In this document: positions 1 through 7,088 of the stretch, piece by piece
How the letters are laid out: every line of letters starts with the position of its first letter
How positions within the stretch are numbered: the stretch's first letter is position 1
Assembly: GCA_018396935.1 (NCBI GenBank)
Contig: JAGTRA010000001.1
Span: 5,993 to 21,095, forward strand
Reading direction: 5' to 3'
Origin: Candidatus Bathyarchaeota archaeon
GTDB lineage: Archaea > Thermoproteota > Bathyarchaeia > Bathyarchaeales > Bathycorpusculaceae
Length of the DNA: 15,103 nucleotides
The notes under the pieces: model-generated
The model's database searches: none
The model's input: only the letters and a program-made list of their open reading frames with translations
What the model was told of the DNA's origin: nothing
Made by a program: the position numbers and the translations under genes

Positions 1-120
1 GTTTTTCCATGACAATACTTTAAGTGCTATAAAGAGCGATAAAAACCTAAAGGCTTGTAGACGTTAATTTTTACACAAGGCTGAAATGGCATTGGCGTAA
101 AATTTAAAAAATAATACACG

Positions 121-155
121 AACATATTTAGAACATATTTTTAGCATAACATATA
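121..155. repeat. Three AACATAT repeats upstream of the RHH gene, possible operator
   Basis: AACATAT occurs at 121-127, 132-138 and 149-155. The first two lie in a near-perfect 11-base tandem repeat (120-130 and 131-141), which is one helical turn. The A/T-rich TATA-like stretch at 103-112 lies just upstream, so the repeats fall about where transcription would begin. CopG-like ribbon-helix-helix repressors often bind short tandem or inverted sites at their own promoters, so autoregulation is a reasonable inference. The region is A/T rich, and chance recurrence cannot be excluded. Confidence 0.35.
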
Positions 156-202
156 GAAGTATAACTAAGAAAGAGCACTCAGTAACGATGGAGGGTCTTA
201 AG

Positions 203-358
203 ATGAAGATGATCACGCTATACTTACCTGAACCATATCTTGAAGCTTTAGACCAGCTGGTGAATGAAAAGTTTTATCCAAATAGGGCTGAGGCCATTAG
301 AGTTGCCATTAGAGATTTGATAAATAACGAGGTACGTCGAAGAAGAAGAGCTAGCTAG
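203..358 (+). CDS. Ribbon-helix-helix (CopG-like) DNA-binding protein, N-terminal part, probably frameshifted
   Basis: A 51-residue product with the layout of a CopG/NikR-type ribbon-helix-helix domain. A short beta strand at the N-terminus (MKMITLYLPEPYLEAL) would enter the DNA major groove as part of a dimer. Two helices follow, joined by a turn containing YPNRAEAIRVAIRDLI, a very typical RHH signature. The start at 203 has a Shine-Dalgarno-like GGAGGG at 190-195; an in-frame ATG at 188 is possible but would include that motif. The frame ends in a run of five arginines and a stop at 356-358. That run reads AGA codons, whereas the +1 frame reads the same bases as a glutamate-rich helix that continues to 632. 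I infer a +1 frameshift near 335-341, so the intact protein would be about 143 residues. It could instead be a short stand-alone RHH protein, since such proteins of about 50 residues do exist in archaea. It is probably a transcriptional regulator; its targets are unknown. Confidence 0.75.
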   Translation: MKMITLYLPEPYLEALDQLVNEKFYPNRAEAIRVAIRDLINNEVRRRRRAS

Positions 359-371
359 CAAAGCTCAAAGT

Positions 372-632
372 GTGATGGAAATGTTTGCTCAAAACATTAG
401 GGGCGTTGAAGCAGTAAGCGGCAGAGCTACGCTTATACTTAATGACAAAGCAGACTCTAGTAAAGATTTAGATACAACCGTGGCCGCGACAGATGTAGTT
501 TCAGGTCAGCTATCAATAGATTTTGGCAGCATTGCTTCTAGGCTCTTTAACCTTGAGCCTATCTCGGAGCCGGAAAAAGTACTAAATATAGAACTCGATA
601 TCTACCAGATGGAGCAGGATCAACCAAGTTAA
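372..632 (+). CDS. C-terminal part of the RHH regulator (frame-shifted) or a separate small protein
   Basis: The reading frame is open from 324 and encodes EEEELASKAQSVMEMFAQNI from 339, a plausible amphipathic helix running on from the RHH domain. The first possible start codon is GTG at 372, followed by ATG at 375. Neither has a convincing Shine-Dalgarno motif, and both fall inside the helix. The rest (86 residues from 372) has a stretch rich in Asp, Thr and Ser, then a conserved-looking hydrophobic segment (GQLSIDFGSIASRLFNLEPI) and an acidic end. There are no cysteines, membrane segments or known catalytic motifs. Because coding character extends upstream of any usable start, I read it as the C-terminal, possibly ligand- or partner-binding, domain of the regulator at 203, now separated by a single-base frame change. 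I do not recognise the domain. Confidence 0.55.
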   Translation: MMEMFAQNIRGVEAVSGRATLILNDKADSSKDLDTTVAATDVVSGQLSIDFGSIASRLFNLEPISEPEKVLNIELDIYQMEQDQPS

Positions 633-671
633 TTAAACATTCGCTATAAACCTTTCCAAGCTTTCACATTT

Positions 672-1319
672 TTATAGTTTATTGGCGACGAGTCTTAGAA
701 TTTGCTTTTTAATCTTTGTTTTTAAGGGTATTCCTTTTCCCACAGGCTTGCATAGTCCTTTTTGAATAGCCCTTAAAATATCCTCTGGGTTTTTTTCAGA
801 ATTTATTATGGTGTATGCTGACCCTATTTCTGGAGCATAATGAGCATCGCTACCAGCCACTTGAGGCAACTTCAAATTAATTGCTAATTGTCTTGCATAA
901 TTAACTGAACGATTGAAAGGGAACGCTGAAGCATTTATTACTTCAATAGCATCCAGCTTTGAGCTTAGAGAGATCTTCTTTAACATAGATTTAACGAGCG
1001 AATACGGATGACATATGATAGCTATGCCACCTAACTTATGAATCTTCTCGATAGTTTCCTCCATGCTTAGGCCACTTGGAACAGGTTCTGAGACATTTAG
1101 CCCTATGATGTGACAACCATCACTAGAAACCTCTATGCCGGGGATTATTAATAGATTAAATTTTTTAGCTAGTTTTAAGGCTCCGTCAACTCTATTATGA
1201 TCAGTTACAGCTACACCATCAAGACCTGCTCTGCGAGTATACTTGATAAGCTCTTCTGGAGTTATGAGCCCATCATGTGAATAACATGTGTGAACATGTA
1301 AGTCTAACTTAATTTCCAT
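672..1319 (-). CDS. PHP-domain metal-dependent phosphoesterase
   Basis: A 215-residue protein made almost entirely of a PHP domain, a TIM-barrel-like fold that hydrolyses phosphoesters with a cluster of metal ions. All the expected motifs are present: HVH at 8-10 followed by TCYSHDG, TDHN at 39-42, IPGIEVSS from 59, CHP at 103-105 and GSDAH at 156-160. The substrate cannot be read from the sequence; relatives include histidinol-phosphatase-like enzymes, nucleotide phosphoesterases and the 5'-3' exoribonuclease RNase AM (YciV). I chose ATG at 1319 because it starts right at the typical MEIKLDLHVHT and has GAGG eight bases upstream. A TTG at 1337 that overlaps the metG stop would add six residues. 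It is the last gene of the trm1-metG-PHP operon, which hints at, but does not show, an RNA-related role. Confidence 0.88.
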   Translation of the reverse strand: MEIKLDLHVHTCYSHDGLITPEELIKYTRRAGLDGVAVTDHNRVDGALKLAKKFNLLIIPGIEVSSDGCHIIGLNVSEPVPSGLSMEETIEKIHKLGGIAIICHPYSLVKSMLKKISLSSKLDAIEVINASAFPFNRSVNYARQLAINLKLPQVAGSDAHYAPEIGSAYTIINSEKNPEDILRAIQKGLCKPVGKGIPLKTKIKKQILRLVANKL

Positions 1320-1333
1320 ATAAAATGCCTCTA

Positions 1334-3028
1334 TCAACCTTTAGCTAATTTCTCCCTAACCTCCTGCAGCATTGCATCTAGCATTTTCCCATCAGCTTCC
1401 ACTTTTTTGAAGAGAGGCTTAGCTTTAGCGATTTTATGTCCAGGTGGTATTGGCTTTATGGCTTCGCTCCATCTTTGATTATGAACACTTCCTGGAAGGT
1501 TTAGGATTTTCCATAATTCTTCAGCTGTAAAAGGTATTATAGGCGCTGAGACTATGGCTAAAGCTTTCACTAAATGGGCTGATATATACACTATTGTGGC
1601 TGCTTTAACCCTGTCTTCTTTAATAAGTTTCCAAGGCTCCTTTTGATTAAGATATTGATTCCCTAAACGTCCTATAGCCATAACTCCATTAGCTGCAGAT
1701 TGCAGTCTACACGCCTCAAAGTCATAAGCAATTGCATCAACTTGACGTTTGAGGTCATCTATGACCTGTTTATCATCGCTATCTAATGACCCAGGGTTTG
1801 GAATTTCACTATTAAATTCTCTATTGATAAAGGAGAGGGTTCGATGAACAAAGTTTCCATATGTATCATTTAAGTCAGAATTAATTTTCTCAGCGAATAA
1901 TTCCCAAGAGAAATTTGAATCTTTTGTTTCAGGTCTCGTTGAAATTAGAAAGTATCGCCAATAATCAGGAGGGAAAAGCTCTAATGCCTCATCTATCCAT
2001 ATTCCTATCCTAAGACTTTTAGAAGCTTTTTCGCCTTTAAATTGGAGGAACTCTGTCGCTGAGACATTCCAGGGCAGGTTGTAATCCTCATGAGAAGCCA
2101 TTAAGAGGGCTGGTAAAATTATTGTATGGAAGGGAATATTATCCTTACCTATAAAGTATAAGGTTATTGTGTTTTTATCAAACCAGTAAGCCTTCCAACC
2201 CTCAGGATCGCCTTTATTCCGGAAATACTCTATCGTAGCAGATACATAACCTAAAACTGCCTCCACCCAGACGTATATGGTTTTACCTTCAGCACCTGGG
2301 AAAGGCGCTGGGATTCCCCAACTTACGTCTCGCGTGACAGCTCTAGGCTTCAACCCCTCTTTTATAATATTTAAAGTGAAGTTTCTAACACTTGGTGAAA
2401 GTTGTTTATTATGGCTAATGTATTCGATGAGTTTATCCGAAAACTTCGAAAGATCGAAGTACCAGTGCTTAGTGGTTTTCAACACTGGTTTTCCCTTGCA
2501 AATGGCGCAATACGGCTCCACAAGGAGTGTGGGGTCAAGAAGTCTGCCGCATGCATCACACTGATCACCTCTTGCTGGCGCATGACCACAATGGGGACAT
2601 TTCCCTTCAACGAATCTATCCGGCAGGAAGCGTTTGCAATTATCGCAGTATAGCATTTCTGTTTCTTTCGTAAAAATGTAACCGTTTTTGTAAATCTTCA
2701 TTAAGTGTTGTTGCACAAACTCTTTGTGTACAGGGCTTTCGGTACGTGTGTAGTTGTCAAATGATATGCCCCATTTTTTAAATAGTTCAGCTACCTTGGC
2801 GTGATTTCTATCCGTAAGTACCTTTGGGTGAACACCTTGCTTTATAGCTTCTACCTCAATGGGGGTTCCATGCTCATCTGAACCACTAACCATTAGAACT
2901 TCTTCACCCTTAAGCCTATAGTACCTAGCGACAACATCCGCTGATAAAACAGAACCTATTAAATTACCAAGGTGAGGGGTAACATTTATGTAAGGCCAAG
3001 CCGAGGTAACTAAAACCTTTCCGAACTT
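1334..3028 (-). CDS. metG: Methionyl-tRNA synthetase (start codon abnormal)
   Basis: Charges tRNA(Met) with methionine using ATP; class I synthetase, cytosolic. Numbered from the codon at 3028, the Rossmann fold opens with KVLVTSAWPYINVTPHLGN (HIGH-like motif PHLGN at 18-22), followed by SGSDEHGTP. A connective domain carries eight cysteines in CxxC-type pairs (128-177), as expected for two zinc knuckles. KASKS, the KMSKS-type loop, is at 334-338, then a helical anticodon domain containing NQYLNQKEPWK. The C-terminus stops after the catalytic/anticodon body (564 residues) with no EMAP/Trbp111-like tRNA-binding domain. No ATG, GTG or TTG lies in frame between the upstream stop at 3065-3067 and the conserved N-terminus; the first in-frame ATG (2893) would remove the HIGH motif. 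I placed the start at AAG 3028 because a GGGGGTG Shine-Dalgarno-like motif lies five bases upstream. ATT at 3049 or ATA at 3055 are alternatives. Middle gene of the operon downstream of trm1. Confidence 0.93.
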   Translation of the reverse strand, partial: KFGKVLVTSAWPYINVTPHLGNLIGSVLSADVVARYYRLKGEEVLMVSGSDEHGTPIEVEAIKQGVHPKVLTDRNHAKVAELFKKWGISFDNYTRTESPVHKEFVQQHLMKIYKNGYIFTKETEMLYCDNCKRFLPDRFVEGKCPHCGHAPARGDQCDACGRLLDPTLLVEPYCAICKGKPVLKTTKHWYFDLSKFSDKLIEYISHNKQLSPSVRNFTLNIIKEGLKPRAVTRDVSWGIPAPFPGAEGKTIYVWVEAVLGYVSATIEYFRNKGDPEGWKAYWFDKNTITLYFIGKDNIPFHTIILPALLMASHEDYNLPWNVSATEFLQFKGEKASKSLRIGIWIDEALELFPPDYWRYFLISTRPETKDSNFSWELFAEKINSDLNDTYGNFVHRTLSFINREFNSEIPNPGSLDSDDKQVIDDLKRQVDAIAYDFEACRLQSAANGVMAIGRLGNQYLNQKEPWKLIKEDRVKAATIVYISAHLVKALAIVSAPIIPFTAEELWKILNLPGSVHNQRWSEAIKPIPPGHKIAKAKPLFKKVEADGKMLDAMLQEVREKLAKG

Positions 3029-3033
3029 GGTGG

Positions 3034-3040
3034 CACCCCC
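3034..3040 (-). promoter_or_regulatory. Shine-Dalgarno-like site of metG
   Basis: On the minus strand the sequence is GGGGGTG, one base from the ideal GGAGGTG, followed by five bases and then AAG at 3028. The spacing is right for a start codon at 3028 but the codon there is AAG. This motif decides my choice of start for metG and makes a single-base change from ATG the simplest explanation. Confidence 0.5.
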
Positions 3041-3092
3041 TTGTTTAATGATTATAACTCCACTCTAACATAAATACGCATATACTTAAAAC

Positions 3093-4331
3093 TTAGCGGG
3101 ACTCTACCGCTATTTCATCATCGCTATTTAACCCTACTGCTTTCCTTAAAATTTTTAGAAAATCCCTTGCTGGCATAATTGTTCTTACACCATTAGGGTG
3201 AAAATGGGTTCTACACGCTTCAGAACCTAAGCCTTTAATTAATTCCACAATGGTTTTAGCAGAGGGCATGGGCAAATGGGCTTTTTCACAGAACCTATCA
3301 AGGACGTAGTAACCTATAGGGCCATTAAGCTCTTCTCCAATCAGAGTTAAAATTTTGTAAATTCGTTTTGCACACTTGAGCTTTTTGCGCTTAAATTCTT
3401 CAACCATTAGCATATAGAAATGAGAGTCCCAAAGTTTCCCAAGCCAAAGAGGCCCAGCGTAATCCATTTTTCCGCCACATTCGGGACATTTGCTACTATA
3501 CCCTAGTAGGACATTACCTTTAACAGTTTCACGGTGGAGACAACTAAAGCAATGCAGAATATAACCCATTTCGCTAAGGCATTTATCTGCATTTTTTGCT
3601 CCATGCTTTATTATCAAATAGGCTCTTACATAATGGTCTGTACTATGGCTAAAAACGGGATGAACCGAGGTTTCATGTCTTGCAGCTACAGTAGCTATGG
3701 AGCCTATTAGCAAACGTAAAGCTATCTCATGGCAATATTCCGTTCGAAGGGGTTTTCCTCCATATTTGCGTAGGCAAGCTTTTAAGTGGACGCCGCATAG
3801 CGGAGCCATATCAGTAGCTGTTACAGCTAGCAGACCTCCATCTCTAATAGCGCGGATAGCTGAATCTAAAAATGGCGATGGAGAACCGAAGGGATCTAAA
3901 TCAACGACATCAAACCTACGATGAGGCGCTGCGTAGCTGGATAATAATAAGTTAGCATCCTCTTTGAATACCGTAACTCGATCGTTAATTTTGTTAATAG
4001 AAACATTGAATTTAGCCATTTGAAAAGCCTTTTCATTTATATCATTTACAATTACATGACTTACACCTTCAACTTCCTTTGCAAAGCGGATTCCTCTTAC
4101 TCCGCAACCAGCCAAGGGCTCGCATATGGTTAACTGTCGATTTACAAAGCGTTGATACGCTTGAAGCGCTAGGACAGCTATATCCCTATTAAGTTCCATA
4201 GCAGGGTTATAGAAAACCGGAGCCTTGGCCGGAGCATATTCCTGCCGGCTTGAAACAAAGGCGCTAAGTTTAGGAGCTAAGAACTTAACCTCGCCCTCCT
4301 CTAGAACTTCTGTTGGGAAATCAAATTCCAC
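3093..4331 (-). CDS. trm1: tRNA (guanine(26)-N2)-dimethyltransferase Trm1
   Basis: Transfers two methyl groups from S-adenosylmethionine to N2 of guanine 26 at the tRNA core, which prevents misfolding. The 412 residues match the archaeal family length. YNPAMELNRDI (41-51) is the Trm1 family signature. EPLAGCGVRGIRFAKE (71-86) is the SAM-binding motif I, NDIN at 96-99 the acidic loop, and DLDPFGSP (144-151) the catalytic motif IV. Cys261/Cys264 and Cys282/Cys285 form a zinc ribbon in the C-terminal part. The start is GTG at 4331, giving MEFDFPTEVLEEG, typical of archaeal Trm1; AGGAG lies nine bases upstream in the mRNA and may be partly masked by a small hairpin. First gene of the trm1-metG-PHP operon and divergent from the THEP1-like gene. 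Confidence 0.95.
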   Translation of the reverse strand: MEFDFPTEVLEEGEVKFLAPKLSAFVSSRQEYAPAKAPVFYNPAMELNRDIAVLALQAYQRFVNRQLTICEPLAGCGVRGIRFAKEVEGVSHVIVNDINEKAFQMAKFNVSINKINDRVTVFKEDANLLLSSYAAPHRRFDVVDLDPFGSPSPFLDSAIRAIRDGGLLAVTATDMAPLCGVHLKACLRKYGGKPLRTEYCHEIALRLLIGSIATVAARHETSVHPVFSHSTDHYVRAYLIIKHGAKNADKCLSEMGYILHCFSCLHRETVKGNVLLGYSSKCPECGGKMDYAGPLWLGKLWDSHFYMLMVEEFKRKKLKCAKRIYKILTLIGEELNGPIGYYVLDRFCEKAHLPMPSAKTIVELIKGLGSEACRTHFHPNGVRTIMPARDFLKILRKAVGLNSDDEIAVESR

Positions 4332-4398
4332 AGTCTCACACTCCTACCTTGAGGAGGCGATGAAAGAATTTTCACGGCTAAAAATTTAGAGAGCAACC

Positions 4399-4408
4399 TT
4401 TAAATTTA
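4399..4408 (+). promoter_or_regulatory. TATA-like box for the THEP1-like gene
   Basis: TTTAAATTTA is centred about 26 bases before GTG 4429, the normal archaeal distance from TATA box to transcription start. That would make the mRNA essentially leaderless and favours GTG 4429 over TTG 4420. The element is nearly palindromic and could also serve the divergent trm1 gene. Confidence 0.45.
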
Positions 4409-4428
4409 TTATCAGAGAGTTGGCATCT

Positions 4429-4989
4429 GTGGCAAAACGCATACTTCTCGTTACTGGAAAGCCTGGATCTGGGAAAACCACAGCCATTCTTAAAGTTGCT
4501 GAAACGCTGAAAGCTGAAGGTTACCGAATTGGTGGAATGATAAGTCGTGAAGTACGTGAAGAAGGCACACGCGTCGGCTTTGAAATTATAGATTTAAACA
4601 GCTATAATAGAGGATTGTTAGCCCACATAGGGCAGCAAATTGGACCGAGGTTGGGTAAGTATCGAGTTAACTTAAATGACTTGAACAGAGTAGGTGTTTC
4701 AGCCATATTAAACGCTATCATGGAATGTGACATAATAGTTATAGATGAAATAGGTCCCATGGAGCTTTTCTCTGAACCTTTCAGGGAGGCTGTTTTAAAG
4801 GCTGTAGAAAGCAACAAATTAATAATTGGCGTTATACACTGGAGGGCAAGAGATAAGCTGGTTGATAAAATAAAGTCTATGAACGATGCTGAGGTTTTCG
4901 ATTTAACTCTTGAAAATAGGAATGATATCCCAAAGGTGATATTAAAGAAAGCTAAGAATTACCTACTTGAGAGGAAGAGTGGAACTTAG
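4429..4989 (+). CDS. THEP1-family nucleoside-triphosphatase
   Basis: A small P-loop NTPase of the THEP1/COG1618 family (186 residues, normal size), whose characterised members hydrolyse nucleoside triphosphates slowly; the cellular role is not settled. The Walker A motif GKPGSGKTT is at 10-18. The Walker B region VIDEIGPMELFSEPF (104-118) is the family hallmark. Between them is GGMISREVREEGTRVGFEII, also typical. The C-terminal half contains a conserved HWRARDK segment. I take GTG 4429 as start because it gives MAKRILLVTGKPG, close to the family N-terminus, and fits a leaderless mRNA from the TATA box at 4399; TTG 4420 would add three residues. It is followed after 86 bases by the YchF-like GTPase, possibly in the same transcript. 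Confidence 0.9.
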   Translation: MAKRILLVTGKPGSGKTTAILKVAETLKAEGYRIGGMISREVREEGTRVGFEIIDLNSYNRGLLAHIGQQIGPRLGKYRVNLNDLNRVGVSAILNAIMECDIIVIDEIGPMELFSEPFREAVLKAVESNKLIIGVIHWRARDKLVDKIKSMNDAEVFDLTLENRNDIPKVILKKAKNYLLERKSGT

Positions 4990-5075
4990 ATGTGTGATAC
5001 TAGGGCTAAAGCCATTTAAGGGTGTGGGCGGCATATAGCCATTAAGGTGATATTTAACTAGCTGCGTGAGTCAAG

Positions 5076-6296
5076 ATGCAGAAGTATTCTAGGTTGCTTG
5101 GTATAGTTGGTAAACCTAACGTTGGTAAATCTACTTTCTTTAGCGCCGCAACATTGGCACCGGCAGAGATTGCAAATTATCCGTTTACAACCATTAAGCC
5201 AAACAGGGGGGTAGGGTATGTAAGGGCGCCATGTGTATGTAGAGAGTTCGGTGTAAAGGATACCCCTGTGAACTCAATATGTCTTGAGGGAGTGCGATTG
5301 ATTCCCATAGAGATGATAGATTGCGCTGGGCTTGTTCCAGGAGCATGGCAAGGGAGGGGACTTGGCAATCAATTCTTAGATGAAATAAGAAAAGCAGATG
5401 TTCTGCTTCATGTGGTAGATGCTTCAGGAGGGACAGATGCTGAGGGGCGACCGTGTAGACCAGGAGAGCATGATCCCATTGAAGATGTGAAGTTTCTCGA
5501 GAAAGAGATAACTATGTGGATGGCAAATATTCTAAAACGTGACTGGCCTAAAATCGCTAGGACTGTTGATGCAGAAGCTAAAGATCTCCTTTCCATGCTC
5601 GAGGAACGCCTCAGCGGGTTAGCTATAAAGCGTGTTCACATATTTGAAGCTATTAAGATGACTGGGCTAAACCCTGAAAAACCAATGTCTTGGAGTGAAG
5701 AAGACTTCATAAACTTTGTAGATAGCCTAAGACGAATATCTAAGCCGATGCTTATAGTAGCTAATAAGATAGATGCGCCTAAAGCTGAGGAAAATCTGGA
5801 ACGTTTGAAACAGCTAGATTACCCAGTTATACCATGTTGCGCTGAAGCTGAGCTTGCATTAAGGAGGGCGGCGGAGAAGAACCTTATAGAGTATAGACCT
5901 GGAGACTGCAACTTCAGAATAATTAATCGAGATAAGCTTTCTGAAAGCCAGGTTAGAGCTCTTGAAGCTATACGGGAGAAAATTCTCTTTAAATTTGGCT
6001 CTACAGGGGTGCAGGATGCCATCAACACCGCATACTTTAAACTTTTAAAGATGATAGTTGTTTATCCCGTTGAAAATATAGAGCATTTAACAGATCATCA
6101 AGGCCGCGTTCTGCCAGACGCCTATCTCGTCCCCTACGGGACTACAGCGCGAGAATTTGCCTACTTGATCCATTCTGAAATTGGAGAAAGTTTCATTTAC
6201 GCTATAGAGGCTAGAGAGAGAAAACGTCTTGGTGAGAATTACGTTCTCAAGGATGGTGACGTAATCTCGATAGTAAGCGCTAAAAAGAGAACGTAG
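5076..6296 (+). CDS. YchF/Ygr210-type GTPase with C-terminal TGS domain
   Basis: A 406-residue translation-factor-class GTPase related to Obg and YchF, thought to bind ribosomes. G1 is GKPNVGKST (12-20). The switch region carries NYPFTTIKPNRGVGYV, the Obg-family signature. G3 is DCAGL (82-86) and G4 is NKID (230-233). The intact NKID, unlike the altered G4 of the ATP-preferring bacterial YchF, suggests GTP specificity and fits the archaeal/eukaryotic Ygr210 branch. A helical insertion spans roughly 135-215. Residues about 326-403 form a TGS domain, ending GDVISIVSAKKRT. The start is ATG 5076; Shine-Dalgarno pairing is weak, but ATATTTAA at 5050-5057 could be a TATA box giving a very short leader. 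Its stop is only six bases from the stop of the convergent prenyltransferase gene. Confidence 0.93.
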   Translation: MQKYSRLLGIVGKPNVGKSTFFSAATLAPAEIANYPFTTIKPNRGVGYVRAPCVCREFGVKDTPVNSICLEGVRLIPIEMIDCAGLVPGAWQGRGLGNQFLDEIRKADVLLHVVDASGGTDAEGRPCRPGEHDPIEDVKFLEKEITMWMANILKRDWPKIARTVDAEAKDLLSMLEERLSGLAIKRVHIFEAIKMTGLNPEKPMSWSEEDFINFVDSLRRISKPMLIVANKIDAPKAEENLERLKQLDYPVIPCCAEAELALRRAAEKNLIEYRPGDCNFRIINRDKLSESQVRALEAIREKILFKFGSTGVQDAINTAYFKLLKMIVVYPVENIEHLTDHQGRVLPDAYLVPYGTTAREFAYLIHSEIGESFIYAIEARERKRLGENYVLKDGDVISIVSAKKRT

Positions 6297-6302
6297 ACGC
6301 CA

Positions 6303-7088
6303 CTAAGTTCCAAAGCGGCGCTTACGTTTCTGAAAGGTTCTTACAGCCCTTAAGAGGTCTATCAGCCTGAAGTCCGGCCAATAAACGTCCATAAAACAAA
6401 ATTCACTATAGGCAGATTGCCATAACAGAAATCCACTTAACCTTTCTTCTCCAGAAGTTCTTATTATAAGGTCGGGATCCTGCTTTGGAAGATGAGCTGT
6501 ATATAAGTATTTCTCAAAGAGCTCTTCATTTATATCTTCTGGGTTAAGCTCGTTTTGTCTAACCTTCTCTGCAATTTTCCTTGCAGCATCAACAATCTCA
6601 GCTCGTCCTCCATAAGCAAATGCTATATTTAGAAAGTGTCTATCATATTTTTCAGTTGCTTTTTCAACCTGGTCTATTAAATTTCTTAGATCATCTGGTA
6701 GAAGATTTTTTCGACCTATGACCTTTACATGGACTTTATGCTTATGAATTCTATCATCTGTTAGAATTTTTTTAAGTTTTTCAGCAGCTATGCGCATTAT
6801 TTGATCCACTTCCTCCTTCGGGCGGCGGAAGTTTTCAATAGAAAAAGCATAAAGTGTGATAGTTTTGACGTCAAGCCTTAAACACCATTCCAGAAGCTGC
6901 TCAACTTTCTCGGCGCCTTTTCTATGTCCGAACCATGGCTTCAATGATTTTTCAGCCGCCCACCTCCGGTTTCCATCAAGGATAACAGCTATGTGCTCAG
7001 GTTTAGCTCCATCCTTAATCTGATGCCAAAGCCACTTCTCATAAAGCTTGTATATACCAAGACTTGATAGAAGACCCTTAAGCACCAT
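6303..7088 (-). CDS. uppS: cis-Prenyl diphosphate synthase (undecaprenyl diphosphate synthase family)
   Basis: Adds isopentenyl diphosphate units in cis to an allylic primer to make the long polyprenyl carrier used for archaeal N-glycosylation and other envelope sugars. The 261 residues contain all family motifs: ILDGNRRWA with the catalytic Asp38 at the start of DGNRRW (38-43), GHRKGAEK (54-61), TLYAFSIENFRRP (78-90), DLIIRTSGEERLSGFLLWQS (206-225, pyrophosphate-binding) and WPDF (237-240). A helical N-terminal extension of about 30 residues precedes the core, as in other archaeal members. The chain length made cannot be read from the sequence. The ATG overlaps the stop of the upstream phosphorylase gene by one base (TAATG), so the two are almost certainly translationally coupled. 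It is the last gene of the minus-strand operon that begins at 9942. Confidence 0.95.
   Translation of the reverse strand: MVLKGLLSSLGIYKLYEKWLWHQIKDGAKPEHIAVILDGNRRWAAEKSLKPWFGHRKGAEKVEQLLEWCLRLDVKTITLYAFSIENFRRPKEEVDQIMRIAAEKLKKILTDDRIHKHKVHVKVIGRKNLLPDDLRNLIDQVEKATEKYDRHFLNIAFAYGGRAEIVDAARKIAEKVRQNELNPEDINEELFEKYLYTAHLPKQDPDLIIRTSGEERLSGFLLWQSAYSEFCFMDVYWPDFRLIDLLRAVRTFQKRKRRFGT

Noticed and set aside
1..10. Possible minus-strand gene starting at ATG 10-8 (Met-Glu-Lys) and leaving the window
   Set aside because: Only three codons are visible; a TATA-like stretch near 40-46 is suggestive but nothing supports a protein.
2277..2653. Two overlapping plus-strand open frames inside metG
   Set aside because: They lie opposite the zinc-knuckle part of a well-supported gene, have no family motifs and no ribosome site, so they are shadows.
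5004..5013. GGCTAAAGCC, a possible hairpin terminator after the THEP1-like gene
   Set aside because: The stem is only three base pairs and no T run follows.
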